Of a DNA stretch of 64,000 bases, positions 7,966 to 16,379 are shown piece after piece. Source of the DNA: Clostridium yunnanense. Its GTDB lineage: Bacteria; Bacillota; Clostridia; Clostridiales; Clostridiaceae. Each line of letters starts with the position of its first letter. The first letter of the stretch is position 1. Location: assembly GCF_016595795.1 (NCBI RefSeq), contig NZ_JAENHN010000008.1, positions 1 through 64,000 of the forward strand, in the 5' to 3' direction. The notes beneath the pieces were generated by a model that had not been told where the DNA came from, searched no databases, and saw only the letters and a program-made list of their open reading frames with translations. Position numbers and translations under genes: made by a program.

Positions 7966-8784
7966 TTATAGATTCTTTATTATATTTGTCATAAGTGCTA
8001 TGAAGTTATCTCTCACTAGTGCAGAAGTTTCCATTACCTCTACATGACTTAATGGTTGTTTTAATATTCCTGCGGCCATATTTGTAAGACAAGAAATACC
8101 TAGAACCTTTATTTTGCTGTGGTTTGCTATTATTACTTCTGGAACGGTGGACATACCCACTGCATCACCACCTAAGATTCTTGCCATCCTTATCTCAGCA
8201 GGAGTTTCATAAGTTGGTCCACTAAACATAGCGTATATACCTTCTTTTATATCTATATTTAATGAATTTGCAACTTCCTTTGCTTTATTAATAAGTTCAA
8301 CGTTATAAGCTTCAGACATATCTGGAAAACGGGTTCCAAATGAATCGAGATTTTTTCCTATCAAAGGATTAGTTCCTGAAAGATTTATATGATCATTTAT
8401 AATCATAAGATCACCAGGTTTAAAGTTTGTATTTACAGCACCTGCTGCGTTAGTTACGATTATTGTATCTATACCTAAAAGTTTCATAACTCTTACAGGA
8501 AAAGTTACCTGTTCCATAGCATAGCCTTCATAATAATGGAACCTACCTTGCATAGCAACCACTTGTTTTCCTTGAAACATACCTATTACTAATCTGCCGG
8601 CATGACCTTCTACAGTTGAGACTGGAAAGTTAGGTAGCTCATTATAATTATAATATTCGGCATCTTCTATCATATCAGCAATAGCGCCTAAGCCAGATCC
8701 TAAGATTAGTCCTATTTGCGGCTTATATTTGCTTTTAGATAAGATAAATTCAGAAGCATCTTGTATTTTTTTTGTTAAATCCAT
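7966..8784 (-). CDS. punA: Purine nucleoside phosphorylase, trimeric type
   Basis: Phosphorolysis of inosine and guanosine (and deoxy forms) to base and (deoxy)ribose 1-phosphate, 272 aa. Family motifs are ILGSGLG (phosphate loop), EGHAGRL, GRFHYYEGY, VTNAAGAVN and GDAVGMSTVPEVI, in the order of the low-molecular-mass PNP family. It lies 40 nt downstream of deoB in the same direction. The two enzymes are consecutive: the pentose 1-phosphate made here is isomerised by DeoB. Expression is therefore expected to follow the deoB promoter. Confidence 0.95.
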   Translation of the reverse strand: MDLTKKIQDASEFILSKSKYKPQIGLILGSGLGAIADMIEDAEYYNYNELPNFPVSTVEGHAGRLVIGMFQGKQVVAMQGRFHYYEGYAMEQVTFPVRVMKLLGIDTIIVTNAAGAVNTNFKPGDLMIINDHINLSGTNPLIGKNLDSFGTRFPDMSEAYNVELINKAKEVANSLNIDIKEGIYAMFSGPTYETPAEIRMARILGGDAVGMSTVPEVIIANHSKIKVLGISCLTNMAAGILKQPLSHVEVMETSALVRDNFIALMTNIIKNL

Positions 8785-8824
8785 AATTTCACCTCAAGTA
8801 ATATTGTTTAATTATTATTAATTG

Positions 8825-9994
8825 TTATTTTATATCGTTTAGAAAGCTTACACCATTTTTTATCTCACCAATATTAAATATATCAGCTATTGTTTGCCCC
8901 ATATCAAAGAATCCAAATCTTGTGCCAAGATCAAATCCTTTCTTTAATTGAGCGCCATAAGCTAAGAAAGGTACATATTCTCTAGTGTGATCTGTTCCTT
9001 TAAAGGTAGGATCGCATCCGTGGTCTGCAGTTATGAATAATACATCAGTATCCTTCATAGCAGACAGTATTTCTGGAAGTCTAGCATCAAAATCTTCTAA
9101 ACCTTTTCCATAGCTCTTAGCATCTCTTCTGTGGCCCCACTTCATATCAAAGTCAACAAGATTAGTAAATATAAGACCATCTTTATCTTCCTTTATATAC
9201 TCTAGAGTTTTATCAACTCCGTCCATATTATCCTTGGTATGAATAGCTTCTGTTATTCCTCTACCAGAGAATATATCTTCGATTTTACCTACAGCCATTA
9301 CATTTAAGCCTTTTTTATCTAATAAATCTAATAAGGTATCATGAGGAGGAAGAACTGCATAATCTCTTCTATTAGGAGTTCTTGTAAAGCTGCCAGGATT
9401 GCCTAAAAACGGTCTAGCAATTACTCTAGCTACAGATTCCTCGCCAGTAAGCATCTCTCTAGCGAATTCACAGTATTTATATAAGTCTTCTAAAGGAACT
9501 ATATCTTCATGAGCAGCTATTTGAAATACACTGTCAGCAGAAGTATAAACTATTAGAGCACCTGTTTTCATATGCTCTTCACCAAGTTCATCTAATATTT
9601 CTGTACCAGAAGCAGATTTATTACCTATAACCTTTCTTCCAGTAAAGTCTTCAAATTTGTCTATTACGGATTTTGGAAAACCATCAGGATAAGTAGGGAA
9701 GGCAATCTCTGATTTAACTCCTACCATTTCCCAATGTCCTGTAACGGTGTCTTTTCCATTTGAAGCTTCATGAATTCTTCCATAGCAACCTGTTGGAGAA
9801 GTGTGCTTATTTAAACCTACCATACCAGTTATATTTCCTAAACCAATCTTCTCCATATTAGGTAGTCTTAATCCGTTGTTAAATTCAGCTACATGACCAA
9901 GTGTGTTTGAACCTACATCACCATATTTTTCAGCATCAGGAAGCTCACCTATGCCAACACTATCAAGTACAACCCATATAACTCTTTTTATCAT
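8825..9994 (-). CDS. deoB: Phosphopentomutase
   Basis: Interconverts (deoxy)ribose 1-phosphate and 5-phosphate in nucleoside salvage, 389 aa. It belongs to the alkaline phosphatase superfamily. Metal-binding motifs are visible at VLDSVGIGELPDA near the N-terminus, DTVTGHWEMVG, the Asp-rich LVDFDMKWGHR, and TADHGCDPTFKGTDHTRE near the C-terminus. GCGAGGTG precedes the ATG. It is the first gene of the deoB-punA operon; a promoter and a CcpA-like site lie upstream. Confidence 0.96.
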   Translation of the reverse strand: MIKRVIWVVLDSVGIGELPDAEKYGDVGSNTLGHVAEFNNGLRLPNMEKIGLGNITGMVGLNKHTSPTGCYGRIHEASNGKDTVTGHWEMVGVKSEIAFPTYPDGFPKSVIDKFEDFTGRKVIGNKSASGTEILDELGEEHMKTGALIVYTSADSVFQIAAHEDIVPLEDLYKYCEFAREMLTGEESVARVIARPFLGNPGSFTRTPNRRDYAVLPPHDTLLDLLDKKGLNVMAVGKIEDIFSGRGITEAIHTKDNMDGVDKTLEYIKEDKDGLIFTNLVDFDMKWGHRRDAKSYGKGLEDFDARLPEILSAMKDTDVLFITADHGCDPTFKGTDHTREYVPFLAYGAQLKKGFDLGTRFGFFDMGQTIADIFNIGEIKNGVSFLNDIK

Positions 9995-10014
9995 AGTAAA
10001 ACACCTCGCAAAAT

Positions 10015-10044
10015 AATATATTATATATTGTATCCATTAGTCAA
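10015..10044 (-). promoter_or_regulatory. Promoter of deoB-punA
   Basis: TTGACT (10044-10039), 18-nt spacer, TATATT (10020-10015) on the minus strand, about 20 nt before the deoB start region. Confidence 0.55.
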
Positions 10045-10064
10045 TTAATTAGTAGTACACAATG

Positions 10065-10078
10065 TGAAAGCGCTTACC
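10065..10078. promoter_or_regulatory. cre-like site upstream of deoB
   Basis: TGAAAGCGCTTACC matches the catabolite-responsive element TGWAANCGNTNWCA with one mismatch and has the palindromic AAGCGCTT core. It sits about 20 nt upstream of the -35 element. CcpA control of nucleoside use is plausible but inferred. Confidence 0.5.
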
Positions 10079-10560
10079 TAAATGTCTAAAGCTAAAATAG
10101 ATCATAAGATATATATGTCTATTTATATAAAAACATTTTAGTAATAATAGAACTGCTATTTTTCGATAAAACTTGGGAAACACTCATTTAATAACTAATT
10201 ATATATATATTATAATTTATAAAGATGAATATATAAATAGAAATATTATTTATTCTTTATAAATTATTTTCTTGTAAAGTTACTTGTTTTGAAGTTGATT
10301 GAAAAAAACAAGGTATAAATTATAAAATAACATAAAGAAATGTTGTATATGATTTACAAAAATGTATAATGTATATTGTGTATGTTTAATGGTACATAAT
10401 TTTAAATGGAAACATTCCTTAGAACTCATATGAAATTTAAAAGTATAATTAAGAATATAAATTTTGTGATACGTTTGTACATAAGAATTGATAATGCAAA
10501 GATTAATATAACCAAAGATATGAACTATTATTGTAGTTTGATTTTAAGGGGGTAAATAAT

Positions 10561-11217
10561 TTGAAGTTATTTTCACTTAGTGAAGGGGTAAAAGCTGAGA
10601 TTCTAAAGGTAGTTGAAAATGTTGAACGTGAAGTATATCAAGTTAAATTTAAAGGATATGTAGTTTTAATGGATTTTGCTCAAAAGGTAGTGCTTATATT
10701 TGATTTAATAGACAGAGATATAAATTTTGAAACTGAGCTAGGGATAATTGAACATAGGATCAGAAAGGTTGCAGGAACTACCTTCTGGATACGAATGACT
10801 GATGAAGTATATGAATGTTCAGGTCTCATAACCGGAACTTTTTCACAGAATGTAGTTAAGATAAATAATTATATAGATGATAGAATTTTAAATAGCAAAG
10901 ATAATGCTTACAGTAGCTATATTATGTCGGACTTAATGATGATAAGAAAGCAATTGAATTTAAAGGATACACAATCTGTATGGGAAGTTGCTCCATCTAA
11001 AAGAGAAGATATAAATGCAATTATATCAATTGTAGAACATAAAAACGAAAAGAAATTTAGAACAGTAAGAGAAGAAATTGTTAGGTTAGAAGATAGTAGA
11101 TATATAGTTTTACATTTTGATGATGAAACTAGATTTAAATCAATGAACAAATTGTATATATTAGCTGAAGAAAATAAAAGTTCGGTTGTATATGAGGCAA
11201 TAAAATATACTACTTAA
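10561..11217 (+). CDS. Unrecognised soluble protein
   Basis: 218 aa, not recognised. It starts with TTG after an AAGGGGGT ribosome binding site. There is no signal peptide, membrane segment or known motif. The composition is mixed alpha/beta and highly charged. A segment containing TTFWIRMTDEVYECSG looks like a beta-strand-rich domain, and the C-terminal 60 residues contain REEIVRLEDSRYIVLHFDD. It is a single gene with its own terminator. Long spacing upstream suggests independent regulation. Confidence 0.75.
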   Translation: MKLFSLSEGVKAEILKVVENVEREVYQVKFKGYVVLMDFAQKVVLIFDLIDRDINFETELGIIEHRIRKVAGTTFWIRMTDEVYECSGLITGTFSQNVVKINNYIDDRILNSKDNAYSSYIMSDLMMIRKQLNLKDTQSVWEVAPSKREDINAIISIVEHKNEKKFRTVREEIVRLEDSRYIVLHFDDETRFKSMNKLYILAEENKSSVVYEAIKYTT

Positions 11218-11222
11218 TTTAA

Positions 11223-11259
11223 AAGATAGACAAACTGCTAAAAGCAGTTTGTCTATCTT
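11223..11259. terminator. Bidirectional terminator
   Basis: Perfect 16-bp stem (11223-11238 with 11244-11259) between convergent genes; A- and T-rich flanks support use in both directions. Confidence 0.88.
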
Positions 11260-11263
11260 AATG

Positions 11264-13420
11264 TTATTTATTATTTTTTATATCAGAAGGAGAAACATTA
11301 TTTAGTATTTCTTTTTTTAAGATTTCAGCTTCCTCGGATAATTCAGTAACATTAGAAGCTTGAGAGGTTAGTTTATCACTTAATAATAACATAACTAAAT
11401 TTTCGAATGCATTGTGAAGACCTGTTTCCCCTTCGTTTGATCCAGAGGTTATAAGAGTCTTCGGCACTATATCAATCTTAGATGTTTTAATAGCATCAGC
11501 AAAGTTATTCATTATCTCTTGGACTACTTTGTATTGAGCACCACCAAAAGCATTTACTTGTTCTTTTGCAGCTATAGCTTTAGATATACCAACTCTAGCT
11601 TCTCTATCAGCATCTGCTTGACCAACTGTTTTAATTTTAAAGGCTTCAGCGTCACCTGTTTGTCTAAGTCTAAATGATTCTGCATCAGCTTGTTGTTTAA
11701 CTTGATATGCATTTGCTTCAGCTTGTTGTTTTAATCTATAAGCTTCTGCTTCAGCTTGTTGTTTAACTTTGTAGGCATCAGCTTCTGAAAGTCTTTGTAT
11801 CTTTTCTGCATCTTGTCTTGATTTCATAAGATCAGCTTTACCTTGGTTTTCTTGAATCTTGATGTTGATATCTGATTCAGTAAGTGAGGTTTGTTGCTTA
11901 GCTACTGCTTCAGCTTCTTTTAGTTCCTTTTCTTTTTCAGCAGCTGCCTGTTGAGTTGAATAGGTTTCAAGTTGTTCCTTAGCTATTTGTCTTGAACGAA
12001 GCTGAGTTAAAATTTGTTCTATATTTGTATCATTTTTTGAGCTTGTAGGAGTACCTATAAGAACCTCTTCTAATTCTAGATTATAGTGAGAGAATTTTGT
12101 CTTCATTTCTACAGAAGATTGATTCTGTATTTCATTTCTTTGTTGTATTAATTCGATTAATGTTTTGGTTTGTCCTATGTTTTTGAAATATGCAGATACC
12201 ATAGGGTCCAGTGTTTGATCAACAAGCATCTTTATATCTCCAAATCTTTGAATTACCATAGGAGCCTTTTTGTAATCTATATGGAAAACTACAGATAAAG
12301 GTAATGATGGTTCAAAAGCATCTTTTGTGATTAAGCTAACTTCTTTAAGATTTTCATCATATCGATGATTACCATTTTGATTGCTTATCCATTTTAAGAT
12401 TACGTTAGTAGTAGGAACCTTTATGATGCTTCCTGCATAAGTGTTGAAGGCATATTTACCAGGCATAAGACCTTCGCTCCAAACTCCTCTAAACCCTTTT
12501 TGTACTAGTTCGCCATGTTTGTAATCATCTCCAGATGAATCAGTTCCTTTCATACCAGTATATGAAACAACTACACCTACATAACCCACAGGTATAACTG
12601 TTTTAGGTATATATTCAATTGTGGCAAACAATCTGTTTATTAAGTAAGTACCATCTGCAAGGACTTGATATTGTCTACCTCTGTAACCTCCAGCAGCTAA
12701 GAACTTTTCAGGGTCTTGGAAGTTATTATGATAATTTGGATCAGAAGGCTCATCACCAACAGTAGGACAGATTATATTGTCTTTTCCTAGAGAAGGACCA
12801 TCATGTATAGTAACTATACCTACTAGATCACTTTCACCTTGAATAACTACAGGATCAAAGCCATTTCTTGAACTGATTTTTTGTGCCATTTCCATAATAG
12901 TTTTTTGCTCAGTATCATTTCCCATTGGAAGGTAATAAGTCTTGGTTTCTGTTATTATTATAAATTGTGCTAAGTTAAAGGCATAAGTACCTTCACGGAT
13001 TATACCTCTTTGAGGACCTTTTTGTCCTCCATTTGTTATAAAGCCTCTAACATCTTGGAAGTTATTGCCTTCATGGATTATTGTTCCAAGGGTTTGAGTT
13101 GGTTCTAGTGGTTTACCATCTCTAGCAAATACGTAAGCTATCTTTCCTTGAGGGATGGTTACTAGTGGAACTGTATGGATTTTATAAACTAAAGGACTTA
13201 AAAAGTGAATACCACCTCTTAAAACAACTGGTTGAAATCCGGCTTCACCGTTTAATGCTATGATTTGTTCTTTAAGTGAACCTTTTGAGGACCACCATTT
13301 TTCTATGATAGCTACTTTGGAGTTAGGAATAATCCTAAAACCGGATAACCAAACTAAGAAAAAGAAAGCTACAATTCCGATTCCTATTTTTATTAATAAT
13401 AGTATTGTTTCGTGGTTCAT
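11264..13420 (-). CDS. SPFH/flotillin-like membrane protein
   Basis: Large membrane-anchored protein, 718 aa. An N-terminal hydrophobic segment (about residues 6-27) is followed by GFRIIPNSKVAIIEKWW, the start of an SPFH/band 7 domain. Several beta-rich repeats precede the helical part. From about residue 490 to 615 the protein is a long coiled coil with flotillin-type Ala/Glu repeats (AEAEAYRLKQQAEANAYQV and similar). This is much longer than flotillin (about 500 aa) because the N-terminal SPFH region is expanded. Family members scaffold membrane microdomains; the specific role here is unknown. It is a single gene. Confidence 0.85.
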   Translation of the reverse strand: MNHETILLLIKIGIGIVAFFFLVWLSGFRIIPNSKVAIIEKWWSSKGSLKEQIIALNGEAGFQPVVLRGGIHFLSPLVYKIHTVPLVTIPQGKIAYVFARDGKPLEPTQTLGTIIHEGNNFQDVRGFITNGGQKGPQRGIIREGTYAFNLAQFIIITETKTYYLPMGNDTEQKTIMEMAQKISSRNGFDPVVIQGESDLVGIVTIHDGPSLGKDNIICPTVGDEPSDPNYHNNFQDPEKFLAAGGYRGRQYQVLADGTYLINRLFATIEYIPKTVIPVGYVGVVVSYTGMKGTDSSGDDYKHGELVQKGFRGVWSEGLMPGKYAFNTYAGSIIKVPTTNVILKWISNQNGNHRYDENLKEVSLITKDAFEPSLPLSVVFHIDYKKAPMVIQRFGDIKMLVDQTLDPMVSAYFKNIGQTKTLIELIQQRNEIQNQSSVEMKTKFSHYNLELEEVLIGTPTSSKNDTNIEQILTQLRSRQIAKEQLETYSTQQAAAEKEKELKEAEAVAKQQTSLTESDINIKIQENQGKADLMKSRQDAEKIQRLSEADAYKVKQQAEAEAYRLKQQAEANAYQVKQQADAESFRLRQTGDAEAFKIKTVGQADADREARVGISKAIAAKEQVNAFGGAQYKVVQEIMNNFADAIKTSKIDIVPKTLITSGSNEGETGLHNAFENLVMLLLSDKLTSQASNVTELSEEAEILKKEILNNVSPSDIKNNK

Positions 13421-13874
13421 ACAAACCTCTCCCCTTAATAATTTTATTATTGCTAAACTTTAATAATAAGATAATGTATGAATATTTATCTTTTCTTAAA
13501 GACTTAACTCATGATGTAATTATATTATGTGGTATTAAATAACGCAAAAAGCGTTTAGGATAACAATTAAATGTTTCTTAGGGTTTACAATCTGTTGAAT
13601 AATACTATCTCGTTAAATCTATTTTTTTCTAATTATACCTTTAATTTTCATATGTGTGTAGTGAAAGTACATAAGATGTATAGAATTAATCCTAAGATAA
13701 CATAGAATCTATATTGAATTAAGTTTATATACAGGAAGCCTAAATAAAAAAACTAAATTATTTGAGAATAATATTGATTATTATAAGTTAATTGAAATTG
13801 AATATTTTTTCATATAGAATTATACATATGTAATTTTAAATAAATGACCAAATTTATTAAATGAAGGTGATAAC
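13421..13874. other. Divergent intergenic region
   Basis: 454 nt between the SPFH and Nudix genes. Apart from the promoter at 13519-13547 I see only AT-rich sequence with no convincing hairpin, small ORF or second promoter. Confidence 0.5.
13519..13547 (-). promoter_or_regulatory. Promoter of the SPFH gene with overlapping palindrome
   Basis: TTGCGT (13547-13542), 17-nt spacer, TATAAT (13524-13519). The -35 box overlaps an AACGC-AAAAA-GCGTT inverted repeat (13541-13555), which could be an operator. Confidence 0.6.
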
Positions 13875-14489
13875 ATGAAAAATTTAAGACCTAAGATTAA
13901 TAATATAGAAACATTAGCTGAGACTAAATATCTCAGTTTATATGATGCTGAATATACAAATAAAAAAGGTAATACTAAAAGTTGGACTATAGCATCTAGA
14001 AAAGACCTAGAAACTTTAAGGTTACAGATACAAAAAGAAAGAGATGAAAAGGTTGATGCAGTAATAATAATAGCTATGCATAAAGAGAGTAAGAAACTTG
14101 TTTTGATAAGGCAGTTTAGAGTTCCTATCAATGATTATGTATATGAACTTCCGGCTGGTCTTATAGATGGTGAAGAGGAAATAAATAATGCAGTAAGAAG
14201 AGAGCTTCATGAAGAAACAGGCCTTAATTTAATAGATATTGTAAATAAAGATGATATAAAAGCTTTGTATGTCTCAGTAGGAATGACGGACGAATCCATA
14301 GCTTTAGTTTATTGTTACTGTGATGGAGAGGTGTGCAGCGACTACTTGGAGGAAGATGAAGATATCGAAGTTCATATGATTGATCAGCTTGAGGCCAAAG
14401 AGATACTTAAAGCTAATCATAAAATGGATATAAAGGTATATATGATGCTTAAGGCCTTTTCAGTACTAGGTGAAGGGATAATGAAATAG
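13875..14489 (+). CDS. Nudix hydrolase, ADP-ribose pyrophosphatase-like
   Basis: Hydrolyses a nucleoside diphosphate linked to another moiety, probably ADP-ribose, 204 aa. The Nudix box is complete: G-x5-E-x7-REL-x-EE-TGL in the run from GLIDGEEEINNAV to RRELHEETGLN (about residues 95-118). The preceding VRQFRVPINDYVYELPAG segment is typical of the NudF-type subfamily. AAGGTGAT precedes the ATG. The substrate is inferred from subfamily likeness only. Confidence 0.9.
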   Translation: MKNLRPKINNIETLAETKYLSLYDAEYTNKKGNTKSWTIASRKDLETLRLQIQKERDEKVDAVIIIAMHKESKKLVLIRQFRVPINDYVYELPAGLIDGEEEINNAVRRELHEETGLNLIDIVNKDDIKALYVSVGMTDESIALVYCYCDGEVCSDYLEEDEDIEVHMIDQLEAKEILKANHKMDIKVYMMLKAFSVLGEGIMK

Positions 14490-14536
14490 AGTAAAGTAGC
14501 TATATAAATATATATTTATATAGCTATAATTAACAG

Positions 14537-14572
14537 AAAGTGGTGAGGATAACAAATCCTCACCACTTTTAA
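14537..14572. terminator. Bidirectional terminator
   Basis: Perfect 13-bp stem (14537-14549 with 14557-14569) between the convergent Nudix and ABC transporter genes. Confidence 0.9.
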
Positions 14573-14591
14573 TCTAAATTTAAGTCGATTT

Positions 14592-16379
14592 TTATGCTCC
14601 TTCATTTAAGAACTTATATTGAGCATTATAAAGGTTATAATAAATTCCTTTAAGTGCTAAAAGTTCATCGTGAGTTCCACATTCTTTTATATTTCCATCA
14701 CCAACTACCATAATTTTATCACAATCTCTTATTGTAGATAATCTATGAGCTATAACAAAGGAGGTTCTTCCAAATAAAAGCTTCTCTATACCTTTTTGAA
14801 CTAGTTTTTCAGTATGAGTATCTATATTTGAAGTAGCTTCATCTAATATCAATATTCTTGGGTTAGCAAGTAGTGCTCTTGCAAAGGAAATAAGCTGTCT
14901 TTGTCCTAAGGAAAGTCTTGAGCCTCTTTCATTAACTTCGGTATCATAACCTTTTTCCATATTCATTATAAAACCATGAGCATTTACTGCTTTAGCAGCA
15001 GCAATTACTTCTTCGTCAGTTGCATCAAGTTTACCATATCTTATATTCTCTTTAATAGTAGTAGAGAAGAGGAATGTGTCTTGAAGCATTATACCCATCT
15101 GACTTCTATAGGATTCTAATTCTACATTTTTTATATTTTTTCCATCTACTAGTACTTCACCAGAGGTAGGATCATAAAATCTGCTGAGTAAAGATACGAT
15201 AGTAGTCTTTCCAGCACCTGTTGCACCAACTAATGCTACAGTTTCTCCAGGAGTAACTTTAAAATTCACGTTATTTAGTACCACGGAACCTTCATCATAA
15301 GCAAAAGTCACATCTTTAAATTCAACGGAACCTTTTATCTTAGGCATCTTTATAGAGTCTATAGCACTTACAATGTCTGGTTCAATCTCCATAATATCAA
15401 ATATTCTATCTGCAGCAGAGAAATTTGTGATCAATGTATTATAGAAGGTTGAAAGATTCATGATAGGTCTCCAAAACATACCTATATACATTGAAAATGC
15501 TACTAGAGTACCTATAGTAACATCGTTAGATCTTACTAATAAGTATCCAACATAGAATACTATTACAATACCTACACCCCATGAAAGTTCAACTAGTGGC
15601 CAGAAGAAGTCATTAAATCTAACAGCAGCAACGAAAGAGCGTACTAGCTCGTTTACTAGGTTTTTAAACTTAGAAAGCGTATCTCCTTCTTTTGCAAAAG
15701 CTTGAACTACTTTAATTCCGGAGAAATCTTCGTGGTTATATGCATTCAAGTTTGAACGTTTCTTTCTATATACTTCCCATCTTTTCCTAGATTGGATTTC
15801 TATAAAGAACATTGCTAATGCTAGAAAAGGTAAAATAGCAATAGCAGCCAGTGCTAACTTAAAGTTTAGGAAAAGCATCATTATAGAAACGCATACTAAG
15901 CTCATTAGTTCGGGGATAAGAGTTTGTATACTTTGGTTAAATAAGTTCTGAAGAGCGTTAACATCTCCCATAACTCTGGCTAGTATTTTTCCTACGGGTC
16001 TATTATCAAAAAATGAAAATGATAATTTTTGAATATGAGTATAAAGCTCATGTCGTATATTTACCAATATATTATTGGTTATTGCGGACATCATAACAAT
16101 TCTTATTTTAGAAGCGATCATAGATAAAATATTCAATGTTAGTAGTAGGGCACCAATGTACATTAAACCTTTTATATTACTGTCTCCAATATAACTATCT
16201 ATCGCTATCTTTAATAGATAAGGATTTATTATTCCACAAATCATAACAAATAATAGAAGTATAATAACTATTGTTGCATTGAGTTTATATGGACTTAAAT
16301 ATTTTAAAAGCCTTATAGTAAGTTCAGTTTTACTTCTTTGCGTTCCTTCTTCATCACGACTTACTGTGTTTTTAGCCAT
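14592..16379 (-). CDS. ABC exporter half-transporter, second subunit
   Basis: Fused membrane-ATPase subunit of a type IV (MDR-like) exporter, 595 aa. Six membrane helices span about residues 35-330. The nucleotide-binding domain carries Walker A (GATGAGKTT), Q-loop (MLQDTFLFS), signature LSLGQRQ (in place of canonical LSGGQ) and Walker B (ILILDEATSNID), then the H-loop (IAHRLST). Its ATG shares one base with the stop codon of the upstream subunit, so the pair is translationally coupled. It resembles BmrD/YheH of Bacillus, the larger partner of a heterodimeric multidrug exporter. Regulation is by the leader at 18115-18432. Confidence 0.93.
   Translation of the reverse strand: MAKNTVSRDEEGTQRSKTELTIRLLKYLSPYKLNATIVIILLLFVMICGIINPYLLKIAIDSYIGDSNIKGLMYIGALLLTLNILSMIASKIRIVMMSAITNNILVNIRHELYTHIQKLSFSFFDNRPVGKILARVMGDVNALQNLFNQSIQTLIPELMSLVCVSIMMLFLNFKLALAAIAILPFLALAMFFIEIQSRKRWEVYRKKRSNLNAYNHEDFSGIKVVQAFAKEGDTLSKFKNLVNELVRSFVAAVRFNDFFWPLVELSWGVGIVIVFYVGYLLVRSNDVTIGTLVAFSMYIGMFWRPIMNLSTFYNTLITNFSAADRIFDIMEIEPDIVSAIDSIKMPKIKGSVEFKDVTFAYDEGSVVLNNVNFKVTPGETVALVGATGAGKTTIVSLLSRFYDPTSGEVLVDGKNIKNVELESYRSQMGIMLQDTFLFSTTIKENIRYGKLDATDEEVIAAAKAVNAHGFIMNMEKGYDTEVNERGSRLSLGQRQLISFARALLANPRILILDEATSNIDTHTEKLVQKGIEKLLFGRTSFVIAHRLSTIRDCDKIMVVGDGNIKECGTHDELLALKGIYYNLYNAQYKFLNEGA

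Larger units (their letters stand above)
9995..10560. other. Long divergent intergenic region
   Basis: 566 nt. The left end holds the deoB promoter and the cre-like site. The rest (about 10080-10545) is very AT-rich with several possible -10 boxes but no hairpin, riboswitch motif or small ORF that I can support. The promoter of the gene at 10561 must lie here. Confidence 0.5.
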
